Shown here piece by piece: positions 23,965 through 32,747 of a stretch of 64,000 nt of DNA (within the stretch, counting starts at the first letter, position 1; each line of letters starts with the position of its first letter). The notes under the pieces are model-generated. The model was not told the DNA's origin. It searched no databases and saw only the letters and a program-made list of their open reading frames with translations. The position numbers and the translations under genes are program-made. Origin of the DNA: Oscillospiraceae bacterium (GTDB lineage: Bacteria; Bacillota_A; Clostridia; Oscillospirales; Ruminococcaceae); assembly GCA_004558145.1 (NCBI GenBank), contig SFDQ01000005.1:112295-176294 (forward strand), read 5' to 3'.

Positions 23965-24000
23965 GAAAAACCCCGGCACGCATTCGCGTGCCGGGGCCTT
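23965..24000 (-). terminator. Terminator of tRNA-Val
   Basis: CCCCGGCACG/CGTGCCGGGG stem followed by T-run on the minus strand, immediately 3' of the tRNA. Confidence 0.85.
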
Positions 24001-24002
24001 CT

Positions 24003-24079
24003 TGGTGGAGAATTAGGGACTCGAACCCCAGACTTCCTGCGTGTGATGCAGGCACTCTAACCAGCTGAGCTAATCCTCC
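24003..24079 (-). tRNA. tRNA-Val (anticodon CAC)
   Basis: The minus strand folds into a full cloverleaf: acceptor GGAGGAT/ATTCTCC, anticodon arm CCTGC-ATCACAC-GCAGG with CAC at 34-36, and T-loop GTTCGAG. CCA is encoded at the 3' end. Confidence 0.96.
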
Positions 24080-24091
24080 GCGACGACGTTT

Positions 24092-24120
24092 ATTATAGCA
24101 CGCCCCGGGCAAAAATGCAA
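24092..24120 (-). promoter_or_regulatory. Promoter of tRNA-Val
   Basis: On the minus strand TTGCAT, 17-bp spacer, TATAAT, 12 bases before the tRNA 5' end. Confidence 0.8.
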
Positions 24121-24191
24121 TAGGGAATTTTTGAACTTTTTGTGCGCCGCTCGGGGGCCGCTGTTTTTGCCGCGAAGGCGGGCGTTTTTCC

Positions 24192-24220
24192 TTGCATTGG
24201 GCCGGGGCGCGTGGTATTCT
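24192..24220 (+). promoter_or_regulatory. Promoter of the DUF1846 gene
   Basis: TTGCAT (24192-24197), 17-bp spacer, TATTCT (24215-24220) with TGG extended element. Confidence 0.6.
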
Positions 24221-24268
24221 GTATAGGTATTGAAACTATTTCTGGAAAATGCGCGGGGGGAATCGTGT

Positions 24269-25750
24269 ATGCGGATCGGATTTGACAACAAGCTTTACAT
24301 TCAAAAACAGACCGAGAACATCCTGGCCCGGATCGACAAGTTCAAGGGCAAACTGTATCTGGAGTTCGGCGGCAAGCTCTTCGACGACTACCACGCCGCC
24401 CGGGTGCTGCCCGGCTTTGACGTGAACGGCAAAATTCGCCTGCTGCACGAGCTGCGGGACAAGGCCGAAATCATCTTCTGTGTCTCCGCCGGCGACATCG
24501 AAAAGACCAAGATGCGCGCGGACCTGGGCATCAGCTACGACATGGAGGTGCTGCGCCTCATCGACGACATCACCGCCATGGACATCGCGGTGAACAGCGT
24601 GGTCATCACCCAGTACACCGGCCAGCCCGCCGCCGACGCCTTTGCCAAAAAGCTCACCAGCCGGGGCGTGAAGAACTACATCCACCGGCCCATCGCCGGC
24701 TACCCCATGGCGGTGGACCACATCTGCTCCGACGAGGGCTACGGCTCCAACCCCTACATCGAGACCACCAAGCCCCTGGTGGTGCTCACCGCCCCCGGCC
24801 CCGGCAGCGGCAAGCTGGCCACCGCCCTGTCTCAGGTGTACCACGAGTACAAGCGGGGCGTGATGGCGGGCTACGCCAAGTTCGAGACCTTCCCCATCTG
24901 GAACCTGCCCCTGAAGCACCCGGTGAACCTGGCCTACGAGGCGGCCACCGCCGATTTGGACGACGTGAACATGATCGACCCCTTCCACCTGGAGGCTTAC
25001 GGCGAGACCACCGTGAACTACAACCGGGATGTGGAGGCCTTCCCCATCGTGCAGAACATCCTGGCCCGCATCACCGGCGACAAGAACTTCTACCGCAGCC
25101 CCACCGACATGGGCGTGAACATGGCGGGCTACGCCATCTTTGACGACGAGGCGGTGCGCGAGGCGGCCACCCAGGAGATCCTGCGCCGCTACTACAAGGC
25201 CGCCTGCGACGCGAAGCAGGGCAAGGCCAGCGAGGCCGCCCTGCACAAGATCGAGAACATCCTGCAGCAGCTGAACGTGCACACCGACAGCCGTGCCGTG
25301 GTGGCTCCGGCGCTGGAAAAGCAGAAGGCGGCGGGCAAGCCCGCGGCGGCGCTGCAGCTGCCGGACGGCCGCATCATCACCGGCAAGGCCAGCGACCTGA
25401 TGAGCGCCTCCAGCGCCACCGTGCTGAACAGCATCAAGGCCTTGGCGGGCATCCCCGACGAGGTGCTGCTCATCAGCCAGCAGGTGCTGGTGCCCCTGCT
25501 GCGGCTGAAAATCGACTATCTCCACAGCCGTGCCAGCGTTTTGAAGGTGGACGACGTGCTGGCGGGCCTTGCGGTGAGCGCCGCCACCGACGAGACCGCC
25601 GCCAAGGCCCTGGCCGCCCTCAAGGACCTGCGGGACTGCGACATGCACTCCACCCAGATGCTGCACAGCGGCGACGAGGGCACCCTGCGCAAGCTGGGCG
25701 TGCGGCTGACCATGGAGCCTGTCTACCCCGGCAAGGACCTCTTCTTCTAA
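24269..25750 (+). CDS. DUF1846 (UPF0371) family protein
   Basis: 493 residues. The N-terminus (MRIGFDNKLYIQKQ, then ILARIDKFKGKLYLEFGGK) and the P-loop-like PGPGSGKLATALSQVYHEY are characteristic of DUF1846, a conserved cytoplasmic family of unknown role in anaerobic Firmicutes. ATG at 24269 matches the family start; the upstream ATG at 24230 adds 13 non-conserved residues. Monocistronic with its own promoter and terminator. Confidence 0.92.
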   Translation: MRIGFDNKLYIQKQTENILARIDKFKGKLYLEFGGKLFDDYHAARVLPGFDVNGKIRLLHELRDKAEIIFCVSAGDIEKTKMRADLGISYDMEVLRLIDDITAMDIAVNSVVITQYTGQPAADAFAKKLTSRGVKNYIHRPIAGYPMAVDHICSDEGYGSNPYIETTKPLVVLTAPGPGSGKLATALSQVYHEYKRGVMAGYAKFETFPIWNLPLKHPVNLAYEAATADLDDVNMIDPFHLEAYGETTVNYNRDVEAFPIVQNILARITGDKNFYRSPTDMGVNMAGYAIFDDEAVREAATQEILRRYYKAACDAKQGKASEAALHKIENILQQLNVHTDSRAVVAPALEKQKAAGKPAAALQLPDGRIITGKASDLMSASSATVLNSIKALAGIPDEVLLISQQVLVPLLRLKIDYLHSRASVLKVDDVLAGLAVSAATDETAAKALAALKDLRDCDMHSTQMLHSGDEGTLRKLGVRLTMEPVYPGKDLFF

Positions 25751-25764
25751 AAATCGAACCATGC

Positions 25765-25807
25765 AAAAAGCCCCCGCGCGTTTGCGCGGGGGCTCTCTTT
25801 TTTGTTT
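25765..25807. terminator. Bidirectional intrinsic terminator
   Basis: AAAAAGCCCCCGCGCG / CGCGGGGGCTCTCTTTTTT between convergent DUF1846 and pepV. Confidence 0.92.
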
Positions 25808-25809
25808 TT

Positions 25810-27198
25810 TTACAGCTCGATGTCCTGCAGACGCAGCAGGGCAAGGATGTAGATTTTCAGCGCCTGCATCAGCTGGTCGATGTTCGCGCCCTCGTTGGCG
25901 CCGTGCATGGGGCCGGCAAAGTCGGGCAGAACGGTGTCCAGCCGCTCGGGGCCGAAGCTCACCGCACGGGGGAAGTGCCGGGCGTAGGTGCCGCCGCCCA
26001 TGGTGAAGGGCTTGGCGTTTTCGCCGGTGACCTCGTTGTAGGTGTCCACCAGGGCCTGGATGGCCGCGTCATCGGCGCTGATGTAGAAGGGCTTGTTCCA
26101 GCGGGCGTCCTCCACCACGCCGGTGCCGCCCAGCGCCTCGCCCAGCCGCCGGGCAATTTCCTCGCCGGTGATGCTGGTGGGGTAGCGGCTGTCCACATCC
26201 TGGCGGATGCGGCCGTCCCGGATGGTGATCATGCCGCCGATGATGGTCAGCGGGTCGAAGGCCTCGTCCTTGGCGGCGATGCCCACACCGCTGCCGTCGG
26301 TGGCGTGATGCAGCTTCTGCAGCACTTTCAGGAAAGCGTTCTCCTCCTCGGTGCAAAGGCCGTTATCCAGCAGGTAGTCCACGATGAGGCCGATGGCGTT
26401 CACCGTGCCCGCGGGCATGGCGGCGTGGCCGCCCTTGCCCCAGCCGCGGATGCGCACCGCGCCGTTCTCCTCCTCCAGGGTGATGCCCTGGCGCTCGGAG
26501 AGCTTGGAGATGTCGCCCTTCACAAGGCAGGTGGCCCGGTCGGGGATGACGTTGTGGGCAACGCCGCCCTCGAACTCCAGCAGGTTGCCGGCGAGGGGGT
26601 TGCTCACCAGCTCGCCGTTGAAGCCGCCCTTTTCGCCGTTGCACACCGGGAACTCGGCGTCCGGCGAGAAGCAGAAGGCGGGGGCCTCGTAGTGCTCGAG
26701 ATAATAGTCCACGTCCAGCATGCCCGTCTCTTCGTTGGCGCCCAGCAGCGCACGCACGGTGTACTTGAGGGGCACGCCCTGCTCCTTGAGGAACTTCAAA
26801 GCATACAGGCACAGCACGCTGGGGCCCTTGTCGTCGGCCACGCCCCGGCCGATGAGCCAGCCGTCCTTCACCTGCATGTCGAAGGGGTCGGCGGTCCAGC
26901 CGTTGCCCTGGGGCACCACGTCCAGATGGGTGATGGTGGCGATCTGGGCGGCGGTGGCGCCTTTCAGCTCAGCCCAGCCGATGTAGTTTTCGCAGTTGTG
27001 GGTGGCAAGGCCCATCTCCCCGGCGATGGCCAGACCTTCCGCCAGGGCGGCGGCGGGGCCGGGGCCGAAGGGCTTGCCCGGCTCTGCGGGGCCCTCCACG
27101 CTGGGCACATCCACCAGGCGCTTGATGTCACGGATCACGTTCTCCCGGTTGGCCGCCACGAAGGCGTCCACCGAGGCGCGGTAAGTTTCAAACAGCAT
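25810..27198 (-). CDS. pepV: Dipeptidase PepV (M20 family)
   Basis: 462 residues. Cytoplasmic zinc dipeptidase of the M20A/PepV (Sapep) group, releasing amino acids from dipeptides. Visible metal and catalytic motifs: THLDVVP (His ligand and Asp), GRGVADDKGP (bridging Asp), GANEETGM (general-base Glu plus Glu ligand), SPDAEFPV (Asp ligand) and the late His in MHGANEG. A lid/dimerisation insert lies at about 180-400. Length and motif order match the family. Its promoter is divergent from the NusG-II gene. Confidence 0.94.
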   Translation of the reverse strand: MLFETYRASVDAFVAANRENVIRDIKRLVDVPSVEGPAEPGKPFGPGPAAALAEGLAIAGEMGLATHNCENYIGWAELKGATAAQIATITHLDVVPQGNGWTADPFDMQVKDGWLIGRGVADDKGPSVLCLYALKFLKEQGVPLKYTVRALLGANEETGMLDVDYYLEHYEAPAFCFSPDAEFPVCNGEKGGFNGELVSNPLAGNLLEFEGGVAHNVIPDRATCLVKGDISKLSERQGITLEEENGAVRIRGWGKGGHAAMPAGTVNAIGLIVDYLLDNGLCTEEENAFLKVLQKLHHATDGSGVGIAAKDEAFDPLTIIGGMITIRDGRIRQDVDSRYPTSITGEEIARRLGEALGGTGVVEDARWNKPFYISADDAAIQALVDTYNEVTGENAKPFTMGGGTYARHFPRAVSFGPERLDTVLPDFAGPMHGANEGANIDQLMQALKIYILALLRLQDIEL

Positions 27199-27233
27199 AG
27201 CGATTATCTCCTTTTCCGTCGGTCGATACTGCT

Positions 27234-27262
27234 ATTATACCACTGCGGCCCGCCCTTGAAAA
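27234..27262 (-). promoter_or_regulatory. Promoter of pepV
   Basis: On the minus strand TTTTCA (plus 27257-27262), 17-bp spacer, TATAAT (plus 27234-27239). Confidence 0.65.
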
Positions 27263-27266
27263 CCAT

Positions 27267-27294
27267 TTGCCCGCCGGGTATTTTCTGTTATAAT
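27267..27294 (+). promoter_or_regulatory. Promoter of the NusG-II/deacetylase genes
   Basis: TTGCCC (27267-27272), 16-bp spacer, TATAAT (27289-27294) with extended TGT. The ATG at 27293 lies inside this -10, which rules it out as the start of the next gene. Confidence 0.7.
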
Positions 27295-27328
27295 GAAGGG
27301 GAATCCAACGAAACACGAGGTCGCTTCG

Positions 27329-27682
27329 ATGAAAGATAAAAAGGCCCTGAAAACCAACCTCATCTTCGCCGGCGTGCTGCTGGCGGTGGCGCTGGTGCTG
27401 TTCGCGGTGCTGCGCCTGCGCCCCGCGGGCGGCGTGGCGGTGCTGACCTACGGCGAGGACGGCCAGACCATGGAAATTCCCCTGAACAAGGACGCACGCT
27501 ACGACGTGGACACCGGCCTTTACACCATCCATCTGGAGGTGAAGGACGGCGCCATCGCCTTTGTGGACTCCCCCTGCCCCGACCATCTGTGCGAGGGCTA
27601 CGGCTGGCTGAGCCGCCAGGACGACTGGGCCGCCTGCCTGCCCGCCAAGGCCAACGTGGTGGTGATGAGCGAGGGCGGCTGA
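27329..27682 (+). CDS. NusG domain II-containing membrane protein
   Basis: 117 residues: one N-terminal TM (about 8-28), then a small beta domain ending in the conserved CPDHLCEGYGWLS and AACLPAKANVVV. This is the signature of the stand-alone 'NusG domain II' family often found with Gx transporters or thiol chemistry in Clostridia. The Cys pair CPDHLC is kept. The deacetylase gene follows 22 bases downstream. Confidence 0.88.
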   Translation: MKDKKALKTNLIFAGVLLAVALVLFAVLRLRPAGGVAVLTYGEDGQTMEIPLNKDARYDVDTGLYTIHLEVKDGAIAFVDSPCPDHLCEGYGWLSRQDDWAACLPAKANVVVMSEGG

Positions 27683-27704
27683 CCGCCCGGAAAGGAGCGC
27701 TTTT

Positions 27705-28628
27705 ATGCGCAAGCTGGCTCTTCTTTGCATCTTCGCGGCGGTGTGCTGCATCGCCCTGGCGGCGGGGGTGTTCCTCCGCCCGGCTCCGGCGGCGGACCCG
27801 GCTTCCGGGTCTGTGTCCGCCCCGGTGAGCAGCGCGCCGGACCCCACGGCCGCCCCCTCCCCTTCCCCCTCGCCCGCGCCCACGCCCAGCCCCGCCCCAG
27901 CGGGGGTGAACTGGCCGGCGCTGGCCACCCCCTTTGACCTGACGGGTCTGGAGACCGAGCGGCTGGGCTGGGGCCAGGGCAAACAGGTGAACGAGCAGAA
28001 TCAGCCCATCGGCGCGGTGACCTACCAGGAGAAATACGGCCAGTGGGGCGGGGTGTTCCTTGCCCCCGAGGCCGAAACGCCCACCATCTATCTGACCTTC
28101 GACTTCGGCTATGAGACGGGCTACTCCGCCGCCATTCTGGACACGCTGAAGGAAAAGAACGCCCCCGCCACCTTCTTCGTGGTGGGCAGCTACGCCAAAA
28201 ACAACGCCGAGACGGTGGAGCGGATGCTGGCGGAAGGCCACACGGTGGGCAGCCACTCGGCCACCCACAAGGACATGACCACCCTCTCGGACGAGGAGGC
28301 CCGGGCCGAAATAACCGATTTCAACCAGCAGTTTGCCGAGCAGTTCGGCGTGACGCCCACCCTGTTCCGTTTCCCGGAAGGGGTGTTCAGCCAGCGGCTG
28401 CTGGCCCTGGCGGCCAACGAGGGCATGCGCAGCGTGTTCTGGAGCTACGCCTATGCCGACTGGGACGCGAACGCCCAGCCGGACAAGGCCGAGAGCCTGG
28501 AAAAGGCGCTGGCCGCCGCTCACCCGGACGCTGTCTATCTCCTGCACCCCATGGCCACCAACAGCGCCATGCTGGGCGAGCTCATCGACGGGCTGCGGGC
28601 CGCGGGCTACACGCTGGCCACGCTGTGA
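27705..28628 (+). CDS. Polysaccharide deacetylase, PdaA-like
   Basis: 307 residues: signal/TM segment (1-22), a Ser/Pro/Ala-rich linker (about 28-66), and a NodB deacetylase domain (about 120-307). Motif 1 is TFDFGYETG (Asp base and metal Asp), motif 2 HSATH (His metal ligands), motif 3 FRFPEG, plus the C-terminal LLHP. The FDFGYETG form and ending resemble PdaA, which makes muramic delta-lactam in cortex or modifies peptidoglycan. A role outside sporulation is possible. Exported or membrane-tethered. Confidence 0.9.
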   Translation: MRKLALLCIFAAVCCIALAAGVFLRPAPAADPASGSVSAPVSSAPDPTAAPSPSPSPAPTPSPAPAGVNWPALATPFDLTGLETERLGWGQGKQVNEQNQPIGAVTYQEKYGQWGGVFLAPEAETPTIYLTFDFGYETGYSAAILDTLKEKNAPATFFVVGSYAKNNAETVERMLAEGHTVGSHSATHKDMTTLSDEEARAEITDFNQQFAEQFGVTPTLFRFPEGVFSQRLLALAANEGMRSVFWSYAYADWDANAQPDKAESLEKALAAAHPDAVYLLHPMATNSAMLGELIDGLRAAGYTLATL

Positions 28629-29096
28629 GGACGGGCCCTTTCCCCGAACCGCTGCCCGGGCCGCTTCTTTCCCAAACCGCGTTTCTGCCGCCCCTTTTGG
28701 GGCGGCTTTTTTGCTGCCTGCGGGCGCTTTTTTCGGCTCGTCCCGGGCTCTTCGCCGCCGCGCGCCGCTTCTCCGCCCCACCGCCGCGGCCGCCCTCCGG
28801 CTCCTGCCCCGGTCCCCGGGCGGTTCCTTTCGGGCCGCTCCCGCCCCGGCGCGCCGCCCTTTTCCGCCGGGGAAATTTTGCCTTTTTTTAACGCCGCCGG
28901 GGCAGAACGCCGAAAAATCGGCCCCTTTTTTCGTTTTTCAGCCCGATTTGGGTAAAATGTATGTAAAATGTTCCGCCGGGCTGTGGAAGGCATGTTAAAT
29001 CCCATGCTATAATCGAAGCGCGCGGCCTTGGGGCGCCATTGCCCGGGCCGCCTTTGGAACGTAATTTGCGGGGAATCATTCATTGAGGTGTATTGT
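28629..29096. other. Intergenic region, 468 bp
   Basis: It holds a terminator (28687-28712), a very GC-rich low-complexity stretch without ribosome sites, and an extended -10 TGC-TATAAT (29006-29013) for the next gene. No gene or RNA structure is recognised. Confidence 0.6.
28687..28712 (+). terminator. Intrinsic terminator after the deacetylase
   Basis: GCCGCCCC-TTTT-GGGGCGGC followed by six T. Confidence 0.85.
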
Positions 29097-30775
29097 ATGA
29101 CCATATTCGACGTGTTCAATGTGGCCGGGGGCCTCGCCCTCTTTCTCTACGGCATGTCCATCATGGGCAGCGGCCTGGAAAAGCTGGCGGGCGGCAAACT
29201 GGAGGCCATCCTCCAGCGGCTGACCAACAGCGTGTGGAAGGGCGTGCTGCTGGGCGCGGTGATCACCGCCCTCATCCAGTCCTCTTCCGGCACCACGGTC
29301 ATCGTGGTGGGCCTTGTGAACAGCGGCATCCTGGCGCTGCCCCAGGCCATCGGCATCATCATGGGCGCCAACATCGGCACCACCGTCACCGGCCAGCTGC
29401 TGAGTCTGAGCGACATCACCGGCTCCGGCTGGATCTTCACCCTGCTGAAGCCCAGCACCTTCAGCCCCATCGTGGCCTTCATCGGCGCGGTGCTCTTCGT
29501 CTTTTTCAAGAGCCCCAAAAAGCGCAACATCGGCCAGATCTGCATGGGCTTCGGCATCCTGTTCACCGGCATGTTCACCATTGAGGCGGGCGTGAGCAGC
29601 CTCAAGGACAGCCCCCTCTTCGTGCAGCTGTTCTCCAGCCTGGAGAACCCCATCCTGGGCGTGCTGGCGGGCACCCTGGTCACCGTGGCCATCCAGTCCT
29701 CCTCCGCCAGCGTGGGCATCCTGCAGGCGCTCTCCAGCACCGGCGTGGTCACCTGGGGCAGCGCCATCCCCATCTCGGCACCGCCGTGTTCCTGGTGGCC
29801 ATCTACGGCCTGAAAGCCGCCGGGTTCTTCCCCTTCTGGAACGAGGTCATCGACCGCAGCGGCATCGCCAACTTCCACACCCTGTTCAATGTGGTGGTCA
29901 CGCTGATGTTCCTGCCCTTCACCAAGGCGCTGGCCTGGCTGGCGGTGCACACCGTGCCCGACAAGGCCCAGGACTCCGCCGACCTGGACATGCCCGTTCT
30001 GGACCAGCGCCTCATCTCCAGCCCCGCCGTTGCGCTGCAGCAGGCCCAGGGCGCTGTTGAGAAGATGGCCCGCCGCGCCCAGCGCAACTTCCAGCTCTCC
30101 TTCGGCCAGCTGCGCCGCTGGGACCCCGAGGTGACCACCACCATCACCCACCGGGAGGAACTGCTGGACAAGATGGAGGTCTCCATCACCAACTACCTGT
30201 TGCAGATCAGCGACCAGGAACTGAACGAGGGCGAGAGCCGTCAGGTGAGCGAACTTCTGAAGTTCATTTCGGAGTACGAGCGCATCGGCGACTACTCCAT
30301 CAACATCCTCCAGTGCGCCCAGCGCATCCACGAGGAGGAGATCACCCTCTCCAAGAACGCCTGGAACGAGCTGGACCAGCTGGAAAAATGCGCCGACAAG
30401 GCCCTGACCATCGCCGGCGACGCCTTCGCCTCCGAGGACGCGGACCTGGCCGCCCAGGTGGAGCCCCTGGAAGAGACGGTGGACGAGATGTGCGACGCGC
30501 TGCGCGAGCGGCACATCGGCCGCCTGAAGCAGGGCGACTGCAGCATCGAGGGCGGCGTGGTGTTCCTGGATGTGCTCACCAACACCGAGCGCATCTCCGA
30601 CCACTGCTCCAACATTGCCGCCCGCATCGTGGGCATGAGCGCCGACGACCTGGACGCCCACGCCCGCAAGCATGTGCTGCTGGCCGGCCACGACGACGAG
30701 TTCAACCGCCGTCTGGACGCCGCCCGCGAGACCTACCTTGCGCCTTTGGGCATCGAGGCCCCCACCGAGGCCTGA
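29097..30775 (+). pseudogene. Na/Pi cotransporter-PhoU fusion, copy 1, frame broken
   Basis: N-terminal part (29097 to about 29774): an NptA/SLC34-type Na+/phosphate carrier with the first QSSSGTT repeat and GANIGTTVTGQ, then the start of the second repeat (AIQSSSASVGILQAL). At AIPI (codon ending 29774) the frame shifts. The second-repeat motif expected here (xGxNIGTxxT, about 30-40 residues) is missing. The other frame resumes with GTAVFLVAIYGLKAAG and runs through the last TMs and a PhoU-like helical domain to 30775. Net 3n+1 bases are absent. It is either a true pseudogene or an assembly error, since the paralog breaks at the same codon. Confidence 0.88.
29676..29775 (+). repeat. 100-bp stretch identical to 31600-31699
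   Basis: Starts at CTGGTCACCGTGG and ends at CCCATCT, exactly where the reading frame breaks in both paralogs. Confidence 0.92.
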
Positions 30776-30793
30776 GTTTTCCTTGTCTTTCGA

Positions 30794-30825
30794 CCCCCGC
30801 GGCCGCCGGCCGCGGGGGCCTTTTT
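30794..30825 (+). terminator. Intrinsic terminator
   Basis: CCCCCGCGGCCG/CGGCCGCGGGGG stem followed by T-run. A second hairpin with a T-run follows at 30881-30914. Confidence 0.9.
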
Positions 30826-30880
30826 CTGCCCGGCGCTTTCTTTGGACGATGTGCCGCATTTTGTGCGATTTTGCCTTTTT

Positions 30881-30914
30881 CCCCCGCGAAGCGCGCGCTT
30901 TCGCGGGGGTTTTT
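30881..30914 (+). terminator. Second intrinsic terminator
   Basis: CCCCCGCGAA / TTCGCGGGGG followed by TTTTT. Confidence 0.8.
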
Positions 30915-30915
30915 C

Positions 30916-30945
30916 TTGCCCCGCACCCGTCTTTGATGGTATAAT
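30916..30945 (+). promoter_or_regulatory. Promoter of Na/Pi copy 2
   Basis: TTGCCC (30916-30921), 18-bp spacer, TATAAT (30940-30945) with TGG extended element. Confidence 0.65.
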
Positions 30946-31020
30946 CAAGCTGCTTACAGAATTTTAACCTTGTTTTTACCAGAAATTAACCAAGCGGCGG
31001 CGGGCCGCACGGAGGACGGT

Positions 31021-32705
31021 ATGACCATCTTCAATGTCATCAATCTGGCGGGGGGCATCGCCCTGTTTTTATACGGCATGTCCATCATGGGCACCGGCCT
31101 GGAAAAGCTGGCCGGCGGCAAGATGGAGGCCGTGCTCCAGCGGCTGACCAGCAGCGTGTGGAAGGCCGTTCTGCTGGGCGCCATCCTCACCGGGCTCATC
31201 CAGTCCAGCGCGGGCACCACCGTCATCTGCATCGGCCTTGTGAACAGCGGCATCTTCACCCTGTCCCAGGCCATCGGCGTCATCATGGGCGCCAACATCG
31301 GCACCACCGTCACCGGCCAGCTCATCCGCCTGAGCGACATCTCCGGCTCCGGCTGGGTGCTCACCATGCTCAAGCCCAGCACCTTCAGCCCCATCGTGGC
31401 CTTCGTCGGCGCGGTGCTGTTCGTGTTCATGAAGAGCCCCAAAAAGCGCAACATCGGCCAGATCTGCATGGGCTTCGGCATTCTGTTCACCGGCCTGTTC
31501 ACCATGGAGAACGCCGTGGCCCCCCTGAAAGACAGCCCCCTCTTCATCCAGCTGTTCACCCAGCTGCAAAACCCCGTGCTGGGCGTGCTGGCGGGCGCGC
31601 TGGTCACCGTGGCCATCCAGTCCTCCTCCGCCAGCGTGGGCATCCTGCAGGCGCTCTCCAGCACCGGCGTGGTCACCTGGGGCAGCGCCATCCCCATCTG
31701 CACCTTTACTTCAACGTCATCGGCACCGCCGTGTTCCTGGCGGGGGTCTACGGCCTCAAGGCCGCGGGCCTCTTCCCCTTCTGGAACGACGTGATGACCA
31801 AGGGCGACATCGCCAACTTCCACACCCTGTTCAACGTGGTGGTCACCCTGCTGTTCATGCCCTTCACCAAGGCGCTGGCCTGGCTGGCCGAGCGCACCAT
31901 CCCCGAAAAGGAGGGCGAAGCGGCGGACCTGTCCATGCCGGTGCTGGACCAGCGCCTTCTGCAAAGCCCGGCGGTGGCCCTGCAGCAGGCCAAGAACGCG
32001 GTGGAAAAGATGGCCAGCCGCACCCGCACCAACTTCGACAAGACGGTGGGCCTGTTCGCCAAGTTCGACGCGGAGGTGGCGGCAAGCGTTGCCCACCGGG
32101 AGGAACTGCTGGACAAGATGGAGGTGTCCATCACCGACTATCTCATCCGCATCAGCGACCAGGAGCTCACCGAGAGCGAGAGCCACGCGGTGAGCGAGCT
32201 TTTGAAATTCGTGGGCGAATACGAGCGCATCGGCGACTACACCGTGAACCTGATGGACTGCGCCCGCCAGCTTTCGGAGCAGGAGTGGAGCTTCTCCCCC
32301 TCGGCCCGAAAGCAGGCCGCGCTGCTGTTCGAGGCGGTGGGCGAAGTGCAGCGGGTGGCGGGCGAGGCCTTCACCCAGGCGGACGCCGCCCTGGCGGCCC
32401 AGGTGGAGCCGCTGGAAGAGACGGTGGACCGGATGTGCGATTTGATGCGCGAGGAGCACATCACCCGGCTGAAGGCCGGCGAGTGCGGCATCGAGCCGGG
32501 GCTTTTGTTCCTTGACGTGCTCACCAACACCGAGCGCATCTCCGACCACTGCTCCAACATCGCCGCCCGGCTCATCGGCGACGAGACCGACGACCCGGAC
32601 ATGCACGCCCGCAAGCACAGCCTGCTGGCGGGCAAGGACGCGGCCTTCAATGCCCGCCTTGCCACCTACGAGCAGAAGTACCTTGCGCCCCTGGGCGAAA
32701 AGTAA
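31021..32705 (+). pseudogene. Na/Pi cotransporter-PhoU fusion, copy 2, frame broken
   Basis: Same layout as copy 1: QSSAGTT first repeat and GANIGTTVTGQ, then AIQSSSASVGILQAL. The frame breaks after AIPI (codon ending 31698). The other frame resumes with HLYFNVIGTAVFLAGVYG and runs through the remaining TMs and the PhoU-like domain (two helical bundles, about 31950-32700). Missing is the second-repeat xGxNIGTxxT motif; net 3n+1 bases are lost, shifting to the same relative frame as in copy 1. Without repair of the frame neither copy could transport phosphate. Start ATG at 31021 has GGAGG in front. Confidence 0.88.
31600..31699 (+). repeat. 100-bp stretch identical to 29676-29775
   Basis: See copy 1. 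The identity ends at the frame break. Confidence 0.92.
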
Positions 32706-32707
32706 AG

Positions 32708-32743
32708 AAAAAAGCCCCTTCCCACACCGGGAAGGGGCTTTTT
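32708..32743. terminator. Bidirectional intrinsic terminator
   Basis: AAAAGCCCCTTCCC/GGGAAGGGGCTTTTT between convergent genes. Confidence 0.93.
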
Positions 32744-32747
32744 GTTC

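Noticed and set aside
27293..27328. Upstream ATG for the NusG-II gene
   Set aside because: It lies inside the TATAAT -10 box, so it cannot be in the mRNA; ATG 27329 is used.
28625..28891. Small 88-codon frame after the deacetylase
   Set aside because: Low-complexity Pro/Arg/Ala sequence, no ribosome site, runs through a terminator.
29676..31699. 100-bp direct repeat as a mobile element
   Set aside because: It is part of two homologous genes aligned along their whole length, with no terminal inverted repeats or transposase.
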